This document shows, in pieces, positions 39,060-51,399 of a stretch of DNA of 64,000 nt. The notes under the pieces are model-generated. The model had not been told where the DNA came from. It ran no database searches and worked only from the letters and a program-made list of their open reading frames with translations. Made by a program: the position numbers and the translations under genes. This stretch comes from Monosporascus cannonballus. Taxonomy: Eukaryota > Ascomycota > Sordariomycetes > Xylariales. The DNA is taken from the NCBI GenBank assembly GCA_004154925.1, contig QJNS01000127.1:62001-126000 (forward strand), in the 5' to 3' direction. The first letter of the stretch is position 1. Every line of letters starts with the position of its first letter.

Positions 39060-40450
39060 ATTATGAAAAATAATGCGATAATTATTAAAAGCAGAGTTCG
39101 CCGATTACAAAACGAATTTAGGTTATTAATCGAAAAGACCGCCAATCGGAACTTAACCGACGAACGATCGATCACGGTACGGAAATAGGCAAAAAAGCTT
39201 ATAATGGAGCTTTAATAAATAAAGGACCATAATTTCCGGGATCCCGAATTACTTTATATATATAATAGGAATACGTCCTAATAATTATTAATTAAACGGT
39301 CGGAAAACGGGCATAATATAATAAATATATTCCGGAATTTAAAGCAAAAAAAGGTTAAGCCTTTTAATAATAACCAGATTTTGGAAATTATTCGTTAATA
39401 AAACGAATAATATTCGGAATTATTCCCATAGTTAACTAAATAATAAATAATAATATAAATTAAAAAAAGTAAAATTTTATAAATTAATTATAATATTATT
39501 ATAAAAACCTAAAGGTAATAAATAAATACCGCGTTATAATTACCCGAAATTTTTCGAACGTATGTTAATTTAAAAAAATTAAATAAAAATTATTACGGAA
39601 ATTTACGCCGAAAAGTTAAAGCAAAATACCTTTATTTATATTTAATAAGTTATAAGCCATATAAACGTTTTTATTATAAGTACTTAATAATTATAATACG
39701 TTATGCTTAATTATTTTAATTACGAAAAAAATTAAAAATAAAGAATTTATAGATTTTTATTAAAAAAGGTTATGTAAATCCTAATTTTTTCGATAAGGAA
39801 TATAAGGAATAATTTATAGAATTATAATAACGATTTAATTAATTATTTTTGGATTTTTATGTTAAAAAAAGGTTTTTAATTTATAAAATAAAACTTACGA
39901 ACGCCTTTAATCCGGAAAACAATTAAAATAATAAGCGTTTTATTTTTAATTATTTTTATAAATTAATATTAAGGTTACGAAATATTTTATTACGGAAAAA
40001 CGTTAAATTAAAACGAATTAATAACGTAATAAATAAGGCAAAACGTTATTAGGACGCCTAAAAAAAGGTAAATGAAAATCGATTATTTTCTGTTAAAAGT
40101 ATTAATAAAAATAAACGATTTTATTTTAACGTTTTCGGGAAAAATTTTTTTAAAGCAAATTAAAGGTGTTGTACGAGAATAATAAGGATTGCGAACGTTT
40201 TTATATTCGAAAAGCAGATAATTGCCGATTTAATTCCGATCGGAATAAATCCGTACGACTTAATACCTTTAATTTTTATAAAAGTTTATTTAAATATTAT
40301 AATTATAAGAAATTAAATTATAAAAACGTAAATTATAAATTAAAAAAAATATTAAAACCTTATTATTCCGATTATACGGAAATTAACTTCCGAAAACCGT
40401 ACAAAACGTCATAATATATAACGATAAATTAAATTAATTCTTAAATGTGA
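39060..40450 (+). pseudogene. Degraded gag region of element E
   Basis: By position this is gag. Only short frames survive; the longest, 40166-40414 (82 codons, Lys/Asn/Tyr-rich, with scattered Cys), lies near the gag end but does not give a clear CCHC knuckle. Boundaries are approximate. Confidence 0.55.
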
Positions 40451-40899
40451 ACTTAAAAAAGGAGCCGGAATAGGCGTATACGTTTAATTTATTTCGGTTA
40501 ATAATTATAAAACGGTTAGAATAAAGCCGCCCTTTAGAAAAAAGGTATTTATTAAAAGAAGTATAAGGGATATAACGGTATAAGTAAATATAAATACCGG
40601 AATATAAATAAATATTATAAGTAGAAAGTTGGCGAAAAAGCTTAATTTCTAATTAATTTCCGTAAATATTCCGGGCCTTATCGGTGTTAACGGTATATAT
40701 ATTAAATGTTATGGGGTTTATGAAATTTTTGTTAATATAATAAATAATAATAAAAACAAACGAAAATTTAAGCAAATTTATTTTATAATATGCCGTAATC
40801 GGAAGATGTCCGATTTTCTATTATTTAAACCCGGAATAAGTAAATTAAGAATTTTGCTAAATACAGTTATATGTTAATAGTTATATAAATTATTATAAA

Positions 40900-43800
40900 A
40901 AGTTAATAAATAAAAAATCGTAAACGTAATATTTTCCGGTAAGTAAATTTATATTATTAATTTAATAAATTTAGCCGAAAAATTAGATATCCCGGAATTC
41001 GAAAAATAATAAAAATAAAAAATAATTAACATTTTTATATATTTAAAGAATTTCCGGCAAAGATATTCCGAAAAAATAGCGAAAAAATACCTTATTTATT
41101 AAGGGCAAAATATATAATAAATTTAATCCCAGGGAAAACACCTTTATTTGGCTTAATTTATCTTATTTCCGAAATTTAAAAAAAATATTTGAAAAATATA
41201 TTTGAAAAAATTTAAAAATAAGCCGGATACGTTATTTGAAAACGGACGTAAAGGTATTAATATTATTTATGCCCAAAAAGGATAGTAATTTCCGATTATA
41301 CGTTAATTATAAGGGGTTAAATCGGATAATAATAAAAAACTAATATTTTTTATCCTTAATTTTAAAAATAATAAATCGTTTAAGGTTAATTAAGGTATTT
41401 TCGAAAATTAATTTTAAAAATATTTATTACCGTATTAAAATTAAAAAGAGCAATTAATAAAAAATTGTTTTCCGAACGTAATATAAGTAATTCGAATATA
41501 CGGTTATGCTATTTAATTTTATTAACGCGTTAATTACGTTTTAAACTTATATATATAAAGTATTAATTTAATTAATTAATTATATATACGTAATATATTT
41601 AAATAATATAATTATTTATTCGGATAACGAAAAAAAATATGCGATATATTTCTAATTAATTTACGAATAATTTTTACAATATTAATTATTTACTAAAGCG
41701 TTTAAATAAGAATTTTTTTAAAAAAAATAAAACTTTTAAGATTTATAATTAATACCGATAATTTGGAAATAAACCGCCGACGGGTTAATATTATTAAAAC
41801 ATAATTAAAGCCAAAATTAATTTATAATATTTAAATATTTTTAAGATTTGTAAATTTTTATCGGAAATTTATCGCCTATTATTCGCATATTATCGAACTT
41901 ATTATTAGGTTCTTAAAAAAAGCGTAAGGCAAAGGAAAAATAGTAGAATTCCGGTAACCCGAAAAAGCTAAAAAAACGTTCCGAAATTTAAAAAATGCTT
42001 TTTAGTCGGCGACCATTTTCCAATATTAAAATAACGCCAAAAAATATTAAGGTTAAAAGAGATATTTCGGTAAAAACCATATTAAGAATATTTTTATAAA
42101 AATACGGAAAATATTAACGCTGAATTATATATTAATTGCAAAAGTTTAGTTTAACCGAAAAATAATAAGTTAAAAGGTAATAAAAATTATTGGCGGTTAT
42201 AAAAAACTTAAAATATTAACGGTAATATTTTAAGGGTATAAAATTCTTTTTTAATATTTATTAATTATATGGCGTTAAAGGATATAATAAAGGCGCCGAC
42301 GCGTAATTTTAAAGGAAAGTTAATTTAATAGGTTTACCGCCTTATATAATTTAATTTTGAGATTTAATATTAATTAAATGCCGTTAACCCGGCGAATAGG
42401 CTATTTAAATATCCGGATTATATATTAGGGAAAATCGCATATAAAAACGTAATTCTTGCGTTATCCAAAAAATTCGGATTTATAAATATTACGCCGGAAA
42501 ACGTACGGAAAATAGTTGTAAATATATAATGCGATTCAAAATATTATAAAAAAATAAAAGGCTTTATAAAAATAACGTAAAATTTGTTCGTTACAAAATA
42601 TTCAAATAAATGTTAGGTAGTAAAAATTTAAATAATTATTATTTACGGAAAAAAAACGGAAAATTTTCGTTATACGATTATAAAAAGTTCTTGAAAAAAA
42701 AAGAAAATAAAAAATTATATATCTGCCGAACTTATTACTTACGTATAATAATATAAACGCGAATCATAACAGTAATACGATTAACGGTTAAATAACGGTA
42801 ACCGTAAGTTATAACCGTATTACGATCGGATTCCGAAAAATTTAGGAAAAACGAAATTAATATTAAAATTATTATTTATAATTAATACGTTTTACGTTTT
42901 TTAGCAAAAAATTTATTTAAAGACAAAACGGTATTTTAACCGAAAATTTCCCGATAATTTTACGATTAAGTTCGAAAATTATAAACCAAAGATTTAAATA
43001 TTATAAAATTAATACGGATAATTAAATGCCAAACTGGAATAAAAAAAAGATATTTCCTAAACTTAAATAAAGTTTTACATTATTAAGATAAATTCGCAAT
43101 CTCGTTATAAAACGCTTTACAGAAATAATTAATTAATTAATATTATAATAATCCAAAGGTAGGATATATAAGATATATCCATACGTTAAAACTAATAACT
43201 AAAAAGTTTTATTAGGAAAATATGGCGAACGATATCCGAAAATATATTAAATAATATCCAAATTACCAGGGCATAATAAAATTACGTTATAAATTATATG
43301 GATAATTACAGCTTTTGCCATTATTTAAGTAACCTTTTTAAAAAATTTCGTTGAATTTTATTACGGGGGTTTTTAAAAGCTTAGATTTAAACGGGTTAAA
43401 ATATGACGTAATCCTGGTAATCGTCGACCGCTTTACGAAATTAAAACTATTTATCTTTACGGTTAAAACTTTAATTATAACTAAACTGGCTTAATTACTT
43501 TACGATAAAATTAAATACAAATTCGGTACGCCAGCCGGAATTATTAATAATAAAGATAAGTTATTAACGAATTAATTTTGGGCGGAATTTTGTAAAAAGC
43601 AAAAAATAAAGCGGCGAATATCGACCGTTTATTATCCGTAAACCGATAAGCAAACGAAACGTACTTATTAAATCTTAAAATATTATTTCCGTAATTACGT
43701 TAATAAGTATTAAAATAATTGGATAAAGTTATTCCAAAATACGGAATTCGTATATAACAATACGTAAAATGCGTTTACCGGCCGTTTTCCGTTCGAAACC

Positions 43801-44380
43801 TTATATGGGTATTATTTAAGGATGATAAAATATTTCCTATAAAGATTTAAAAAAATAAAAACAAAAAATTAAGAAATACCTTAAAAAATAACGGTTATTC
43901 GTCGAATAATATACGAATATTAAGAGAAAATAACGGCAGCCTAAAAAGAATATTATAATTAATGTTATACGCTTATAAAATTTTAATTAAGGCAATAAAT
44001 AAATTTATCGATTAAGAGTTTTAAATTTAAGAATAAAAAATTCGTACTTATTTATATCCGGATTGCGATAAAGGAATAAATAAACTTTTAAATATATAAA
44101 GTAATTCTTTTTATTAAATATTAACAAATATATAATATATTTCCAATATCCTTATTAAAACCGTAATATAACCGGAAACCGGGTAATATTTAAATAATGT
44201 TACTAAACTTAATAAAGGAATAAGAAAAATAAATAATAAAAGATATCGTTTATTACCGAAATAACCGAGAATAACGCAAATATCTAATTAAATAAAAAGG
44301 CTGGCCCGCCGAATATAATACATAAAAATCCCGAAAATATTTCGAATACGTACTTAAAATATTATAGGGTTACGAAAAAA
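40900..44380 (+). pseudogene. Degraded pol of element E (RT, integrase, chromodomain)
   Basis: One frame at about 41264-41545 reads FMPKKDSNFRLYVNYKGLNR, then INRL, KVFSKINF, YYRIKIK and FEYTVMLFNFINA, matching the Ty3/gypsy RT palm. The catalytic box follows near 41590-41625 as YVIYLNNIIIYS (Asp to Asn). Integrase reads YDVILVIVDRFTKLK at about 43400-43445, then FGTPAGIIN.KDKLLT and TVYYP.TDKQTKRT, where the catalytic Glu reads Lys. The chromodomain is at about 44240-44310 (YLIK.KGWPAEYNT). All disruptions fit RIP. Confidence 0.88.
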
Positions 44381-46050
44381 AATTAAATACGTATATAGGA
44401 AATAAAATAATTTAAAAACCGCAATATAATAACAATTTAATTAAAAATTAATTATTTAATAATTACAAAATTTATAAAAAATAATTTTAAACAAAATTAA
44501 AATATTAATATTAAAATATTACTTAATTATATAATTGCTTTTAAACTTTTAATAAATAATTATTTTATTATATACCGATCGAAAATCTATAAATAACGCA
44601 AAAAAATTAAACCTTTATTTCGAAAATAAAATTTTGCGCTTAATTATTAAGTTTTACGTTAATTAGTTTTTGATAAGCGTATTAAGGAAATTAATATAAG
44701 AATATCGGAAAATAATTGGAAAACATACGATAACAAAAGGCAAATACGTTTATTAAATTTATTAGGTATAAAACCCAGAAAAAATTTAAAAACGTTTTAT
44801 TTTTTACGAAAAACAAGGCCTAAATAACCGGAATATAATTTGTTACTAATCGAAAATAGGGCGCCGTCCTTAAAACATTTAACATATTTAAGTTTGGTAG
44901 CAGTTTTGCCGGGTAAAACCGGTTTTTAATTATAGTTCTTAAAAAACATCAAAACATTATTAAGGCGTCGGAAAACGGGCGGAAAATGCTTATAGGCGAA
45001 AAATGCAATAGCATAACGGCTTTCGAAAATTGCCTTATTTATAAAAATATCTTAAAATTGCGCTTAATTAAAGATTAATTGCGGAATAATAAAAAAAGAA
45101 CTATAATATTTATAAAAAGGACTTAAATTTACAAATTTATAAAACGACATTAAAATTAAATTTTTGCAATTATAATAAACGATTAAAAATTAATTTTAAT
45201 TATAATAAAAAAATAATATTCCTTAATAATAATTACGTTAAGGGTAAATTTGGCCTTATGAAAGATGTTAAATTAATAACCGACCATAATTACGTTAAAA
45301 CGTTCGTATTAAATATCCGTAACATAAATTTTTTCGAGTTTGTCAATTAATTCCTAATTATCGGTACCGAATTAAAAAATTATTTGGGCGGTACTTTTAA
45401 AAATAATCGGAATTTGAACGAAAATCAAATAATAATATTAATTATATTAAAAATAATTATTTACCGCGCGAAAAATTTTATAATAATAATAATTAATTAC
45501 GACGTAATTTAAGGCGCCCGGAATTTAAATACAAACCGTACGGTAATCGAAATAACGTTATATTACGTAAATAAAATACGGCTTATTACCATTCGTAATA
45601 TAATTAGTATTTATCTTATTATCGGCATTAAAAAGATAATGTTAACAAAATCTTAATTTTTCTTAATATTAAAATATTACTTTTTTGGAACTCCTTACGA
45701 AAAAAAGATATAACGAACGGAAATAATACGTAAAATAAACAGAAAAAGCGAAATAAAAATAAAAAAAACGGGAAACCGAACGGAACGTATACGCAAAAGA
45801 AATAGAAATAAAAGTACGAAAGGGAAAAAAAAGATAAATAAAATAAAGTTAAAAACGGATTATAATAAGGAATTAGGCGGAATATAATTAATTATATAAT
45901 ATAATACGTATTAATTATTATAATAATTATTTATAATATAATATAATAATAAACTATCGGAAAATATATATAACCAAATTTACAAAATACGTTATATTAA
46001 ATTAATAATAATATTATTAAAGATTAATAATTTGAAAAAGGGAAAATAAT
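44381..46050 (+). other. Long 3' region of element E
   Basis: About 1.65 kb separates the chromodomain from the 3' LTR, more than the ~0.64 kb in copies A and B. No domain is recognised. It ends in a purine-rich tract (GAAAAAGGGAAAATAA, about 46033-46048) before the LTR. Confidence 0.5.
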
Positions 46051-46256
46051 TATAAAAATATAGCCCTTATTAAGATAAGGTTAATAATTAACCAGTTACC
46101 GATTAACCACCGACCCACTTATTAGTATAAATTTACCATCTGGCAGCTAATGAGAAACACCAGATGGAAGTAACCTAATACATTTATTTCTTGGAATCTG
46201 CTTTACAACTGGTCGGAGATTACCTTACCTACCTTACAGCTATCCATTATCTTACA
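46051..46256 (+). repeat. 3' LTR of element E
   Basis: 206 bp, less mutated than the 5' LTR, especially over its last ~170 bp. Ends CTTACA. Followed by ATATA and then the resumed palindrome arm. Confidence 0.93.
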
Positions 46257-47488
46257 ATATATAAATAACGAAAATAAAATATATTTTACAAATATTAATA
46301 TATTTAAATAATAAATATTTTCATTTTAAAATTCAATATATTTCGTAAATAACAACCAAATTATAGTATTATTCGAAAACAAAATTTAATATAAAAATTT
46401 GAAATTAATTATTTGATATTTATTTAAAATTAAAAGTAATATAGTTATATTATTTAGCAATTATATGGTCGAATATTTCTGGATTAAAGTTTTTTGTATT
46501 TACGGATATTAATATAAAAGTAAAATATAAAATTATTAATACAAAAATTAATTTTTTCCGTTAATTTAATATAATAATATAATTTAAATAATAATTAAAA
46601 TATTTATTAATAAAAAGGCTTAAATAATTAAGAATTTTTTAAAACTTATTTTTATAACAAAAAATATTAAGCTTTTCGAAAACCAAATTATATATTATAT
46701 TAATTTGTTTTTTCCTTAAACTAAGGCTTTATTTATTAAATATAATATTTAATATAAGGCGAATAAACCGACGACATAAAGTTTTTATAAGGTTATCGGC
46801 CGTATATATAATATTAGCATATAAATTAATTATGATTATATTAATAAAGAACCGATAAAAATATCGAATAAAAATAAACGTTTCGTTTTAGAAAATTAAA
46901 TATCCGAAAATTTAATGTATTTATTTTAAATTTTCGAATATATTATTTATATTTGATTAATTAAAAAAATAAAATATTTTATAATTTATTACGGATAATT
47001 TTAAGCCTTATATATTATTATTTTAACTTATAAAGTTATATTATTATCGTATTAATTTAAAGAAAATAAAAGGTTATAGCATATATTAATCGAAATTTCA
47101 AGGTATTTTTTAATATAATAATTTTTATTTCGTATTAATTAACATTATTATTATATTAAAAATAAAAATTTTAATTTTGCTTTAAATTATATAGGTTAAA
47201 ATATTAAAACTTTCGTAATTAGCATATATTATTAAAGTTAATATTAATAATTCTTACCAATTTATATAGGAACATATTAAACGAAACGAAAAAATTATAA
47301 TTTAGTATTAGGCCTTATTTTGGAAGTTTTGTTATTTTTATAGGTATTATTCTTAAAGGAATTTAGCTGATACATTGGACCCCTGACAGATACTTCTTAA
47401 TCAAAAGCTATAGCTGTGGCTAGGGCTGCTGCGCCGCAGGCGCAGCCACAACCTCCAAAATGGGGTCCTGATCAAGATGAGGTAAGCC

Positions 47489-47881
47489 ATAGCCCGGTTC
47501 GGACCTCGTTAACCACTCGAGGCTGCTGCCTCCAGCCGTCGACAGTTAGGGCTTCGCAAAGTGGCTCCGATTGGAGATACTACCAAAGACATTACTATCG
47601 GGTACGTTGGGTGTTTCCCGTAACGTGCATAACCTAATTCCGACAGCATCATCGCGATCCATGGCCTGGGAACCGAATCGCCTCGAACATGGGAGTTCAA
47701 ACGAAAGGACGGCAGCGGCGTTGTTAACTGGCTTAGCGATAGCACCATGCTCCCGGCCGTTGTTCCCGAGGCCAGAATATTCACATACGACTGGGACGCT
47801 AATTATTTCGAGAATGCCCCGGTACAAACCTTGCTGGGCCATGCCGACAAGCTCCTGACGATTGATTTGGACTTAAGCTAA
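47489..47881 (+). pseudogene. N-terminal hydrolase fragment of a second NLR-type gene, RIP-inactivated
   Basis: One frame of 131 codons runs from 47489 to 47881. It contains GYVGCFP, IIAIHGLGTESPRTWEF, VVNWLSDSTMLP, ARIFTYDWDANYF and LLGHADKLL. This is the start of the alpha/beta-hydrolase domain found at the N-terminus of many fungal NLR/ankyrin proteins, and it parallels HGLG...WTWKD...WLKDPEMLLA in the gene at 13525-16927. Three TAA codons (47510, 47621, 47630) are all one transition from CAA. The frame begins ATA in a GCCATAGCC context where GCCATGGCC would be a good start. The fragment stops before the GHSLGG serine, so it is truncated. Confidence 0.78.
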
Positions 47882-48595
47882 CTTAAAAGAACCTTAATCA
47901 AAAGTAATTCTGATGCAGGTGTCAGATTTCCTGCATAAAAAGTATTCGTCGAGTTATTAGGGAGTATTAATAGAGGGTCGGTAGGATCTGCGGAAAAAGG
48001 AGATTTGCGGTGGTTGGGGTTACGTAACTTGGCAGGACTAGGAATAGCCTCAACGCTAAATATCCAGGAGGCAACAAGTAGGTAGAGCGGTGCACGTACT
48101 AATGCACCCCCATTTGCACACCTACCAAAAATTTAAAAGTTTATTAAATCGTAAAAATTCGAAAACGCCTTTAATAATTCCAAATTCTTTCCATAATATT
48201 ATACACACCGCAAATATTTAAAAGTGAATATTTAAGTCATTTAAATGTACGTCGTTTTTGTATAAATAATTTGTAAAATTTTTATAATATAATGAGTTTA
48301 ACATAAAAATGATAAAAATATTTATTAACGGTTACATATATTTTTACATCGTATTAAAGTATAATCAAGTAATACAGCGTATTATTTTATTATTATATAT
48401 CTGTAATTCCAAAAAAATAATGTAAAAATTATTTAATAATATTAAAAATTCTATAAATATAAGTAGTATTGTTTTAAATTTTCATCTTAATATAATATAA
48501 TAAATACGGTTTATAGAAGGTGATAAAACTTTACTTTATATATATTTTGTTAATAAATTTTAATACTAATTTTAATTTTTTTTTAAAAAAATACC
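47882..48595. other. Gene-free stretch after the NLR fragment
   Basis: The first ~250 bp keep normal composition but do not continue the hydrolase domain in any frame; the rest is AT-rich. No feature recognised. Confidence 0.45.
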
Positions 48596-48754
48596 TGTTA
48601 CGGTTTGGAGATATCGAGCAAGTGTTACGGCTTGGTTTACTGTAAGAGCTCCAGTATATATGCAGCTGTAAGCACCAGGATGGTCGCCACAATTGCGATC
48701 ATTCTACCGATCTTTTGCCCTGGTAGCGCAGCGGTATAAGGTGCAGCCGTTACA
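48596..48754 (+). repeat. Short LTR-like repeat, inverted relative to 55932-56210
   Basis: About 130-160 bp with TGTTACGG near the start (48596, repeated at 48623) and GCAGCCGTTACA at the end. It shares the blocks CAGCTGTAAGCACCAG, CCACAATTGCGATCATTC and GATCTTTTGCCCTGGT with the minus strand of 56081-56210. Composition is normal inside a very AT-rich surrounding. Possibly a truncated LTR or a small non-autonomous element. Confidence 0.7.
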
Positions 48755-49939
48755 ATTTTACCATTTTATTAAAGATAATTTAACCCTATTATAATTGGAA
48801 ATGATAAAAGCCAACCATAATATAAATCGCTTTAATTATCGAATAAATATTTATATTCGAAAAACATTTATTAATTTTTTAAAGATATTTTCTTTATTAT
48901 ATAAAAATGTTTTAGGTTTTATTTTATAATTACGTATATCTTAAATTATATAAATTTGCCGGTCCATATAACATTAGCTAAATCTATTTTTTTAAAATAT
49001 TATTACATTTTATGTTATGAAATAAGAATTAGTTCACCGGTAACGTATTTAAAATTGTTATATATATATTTACTTTTGAAGATAATAAGGTTATTACAAT
49101 CGATGGCGTTATTAAATCTTTTAATATTATTTGTAAAATCTTTATAAATTAATATAACGTAAATATACTTTTTATCGAAGCTATTAATTGTTAATATATT
49201 CGCTAATTAATTCTATTTATAACCTTTTTATATTTTCCCTTTAAAATCTTGTTTTTAATTCGGACATTAATATTAATCTTATTAAGCGTTTTTACTACGT
49301 TTAAAAAATGTAAGATATTTTTTCTATCAATTAAAACCTTTTAGTAACAATAATTATCTACGGATTTAAGAATAAAGCGTATTAATAATAAAAAGATATT
49401 TAGTATTTTTAAAACGCGTTGTAAATAGTATCATTATTATTTATAAAACGATGCGAAATTATTCAAATAAAAATTTCTTAAACTATAATATATAAAAGTT
49501 TATTATTTTCTCGTTTATCCAAAATCGTAATATTTTTAACATTATATTCGCTTACAGCTAGTTAAGTAATAGCTAATAATTAGCCGTATTTGTATTCATA
49601 ATATTTGAAACATAATTATGCATAAAATATAATATAGCAATTATATACTTAAGACCCGTTTAATTTTCATTCTATACGTATTAATCGGTTTTAAAATAAA
49701 GCTTTACTGAATTAAGGTATAGATTTTATGTTTATCGTAAAAATTACTGATCCACTATCGAAATCCAGAATATTCAATATAGTATTTATCGTGCAAATTA
49801 TATTATCCAACGGAGGGCCATAAGGCGTAGCGCTAACAATTTTTTCTGAACGTGGGCAGCTCCCAATTTTTATTCGCCCACACTAACCAATCAACTTCGG
49901 CAGAAAAAGCTACCTTTAGCCACATCTTATTTCGTGTTA
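48755..49939. other. AT-rich stretch without recognised features
   Basis: RIP-like composition to about 49790, then ~150 bp of more normal sequence up to the Tc1/mariner element. A 63-codon open frame at 48956-49147 is hydrophobic low-complexity and not convincing. Confidence 0.45.
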
Positions 49940-51335
49940 CAGTCGGGGTGCAAAAGTCTCGGTTTAATCTCCACACCCCATATTTCCAACTACCACCTTC
50001 ATAATTTCACTTATACGTTTTTCCACCAACTCTTAATTAAATTACTAGCGATTTTAATCACTTATAAATAAATAAATTACGCATACGGTAAATTACTCTA
50101 ATACTTCGTATACCAGCCCTAAGCTGCAATTACAGTTTCGATCCACCTTGGCATATTATTTATTAAGTTATTTAATATACCTTTTACGAATTTTTCCTAT
50201 ACGGCAATTACGGTAAAAATAAGTAAATCTAATATTTCCTGCGTATTGCCGAATAACCTAAGTTTCGGTTCCTTTTTTTGGATACGCTCTTTTAATAGCT
50301 TCTATATATTTTCAATAGGGTTCAAATCGGGCGAATATAGGGGCCACTCCAGCATTTCGACGGCCTGCCTTTAAAGCCATTCCTTTATAATTCGGGCGGT
50401 ATGGACGAAAGCGTTATTTTGCATAAAAATAAAGTCGCCATCGAGGTATTCGGGAAGGTATTCGTTAAGGTAATTACAATAAACGCGGCCGGTTATTTTA
50501 CCCCGGGCGGCCTCGGGATCCTTATTAAAAGTTATTAGGAAATTCCGTTTTCCATACCGGATACCACCTTAAAACATTTGCATCTAGCCGGTTTTTTTAT
50601 ATCGGGGCTATACATATTAAAGTAATAAACGGAATTTTTTATTTAAAGGAAAACGGTTAATAATTAATATAATAATTAAGGTAAAAAAAAATAACATATT
50701 AAAAACTTTTTCGGCAGAAAACCCATTACGCCCGTTTACCGTAATTATGGTTTATATTCGTTTCGTTATTAAATAAAACTTTCCGTTATTATTTAGAAAA
50801 TTTATTACCGTATTCCAAAGCCCAAGAAAACTTTTATTTCGCATATTCCGGAATTAAAAACAAACGTTAAAATACGTATTAATATATTATCTCCTTTTAG
50901 CAAAATTATCGCATTAAAATTTATTTAAAAATATATAAATAATATAATTTGGTAAATTTAATAATAAATATAAAAAGATTAAAATTAATAAATTACCATA
51001 AATGCTTTTTATAAACCGGCCGAAATTTATATAAGCAACCTGAACGTAACAAAAATTAAGTTGAATTTTAACGCGTATAATAATTATAAACGCCCCAAAC
51101 GGTAATAGGGCATATTCTATATTTTCTCGCGATTTCGATAAAGCCGTCGCCTAAATCTTTTTCGGATTTCCATTTCGTTCTCGTATAAGGTAACTATTCT
51201 TTTCGCGAAATAATTGGACCCAAATTGGGTTGTCTACTTATGATTGAAGTATAAAGGGTGTTGGCGTTAAAGTGGAAGAAATACGCGTTTTTGTAAAGCG
51301 TGCAGAAATTTACCGAGACTTTTGCACCCCCACTG
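49940..51335 (-). mobile_element. Tc1/mariner element with matching terminal inverted repeats
   Basis: The ends CAGTCGGGGTGCAAAAGTCT (49940) and, inverted, CAGTGGGGGTGCAAAAGTCT (ending 51335) are near-perfect inverted repeats. Each is flanked by TA (49938-49939, 51336-51337), the target duplication of this superfamily. Length is 1396 bp, typical for an autonomous fungal Tc1/mariner. The transposase is on the minus strand and broken. Confidence 0.93.
50100..51230 (-). pseudogene. Degraded Tc1/mariner (DDE) transposase
   Basis: In one frame, about 50280-50444 reads DFIFMQNNAFVHTAR, then LEWPLYSPDLNPIENI. These are the hallmark catalytic-domain motifs (usual FMQDNAPVHTA and WPA.SPDLNPIENIW). 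The catalytic Asp of QDN reads Asn; stops occur where Gln (CAA) and Trp (TGG) are expected. The upstream part is more degraded, with frameshifts, so the start is not placed precisely. Confidence 0.88.
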
Positions 51336-51399
51336 TATGATACAAGTACCAACACCGGTTGTTATTACAAATCGCTATATCACATTTCGTATAACGAAA

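Larger units (their letters stand above)
38842..46256 (+). mobile_element. Ty3/gypsy chromovirus of a second family (E), complete, RIP-dead
   Basis: Two 206-bp LTRs (38842-39047 and 46051-46256) are flanked by ATATA on both sides (38837-38841, 46257-46261). Internal order is gag, RT, integrase, chromodomain. LTR length and sequence differ from copies A-D. It lies in the right palindrome arm with no counterpart in the left arm, so it integrated after the inverted duplication formed or was absent from the left copy. Confidence 0.95.
29528..47485. repeat. Right arm of giant palindrome (interrupted by element E)
   Basis: Inverted counterpart of 18042-28938. Removing element E and one ATATA duplication leaves about 10.5 kb. 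The junction is exact: the arm runs to 38841, resumes at 46257, and pairs with left-arm positions around 19160-19200. Open frames at 33368-33610 and 36916-37182 are low-complexity Leu/Ile/Asn/Lys products of AT saturation. Near 35930-36230, consensus with the left arm gives a partly readable Lys/Arg-rich segment of unknown family. Confidence 0.93.

Noticed and set aside
18140..47390. hAT element with CAGGGGTCC termini
   Set aside because: The inverted repeat continues about 100 bp outside that motif, and no 8-bp duplication or hAT transposase was seen.
18042..47485. Assembly artefact (fold-back read) as cause of the palindrome
   Set aside because: The arms differ at very many sites, only one holds element E with its own target duplication, and the spacer halves are unrelated.
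47571..47858. 95-codon plus-strand frame and overlapping minus-strand frames of 91 and 98 codons
   Set aside because: They overlap the NLR hydrolase fragment in other frames; only the 47489 frame carries conserved motifs.
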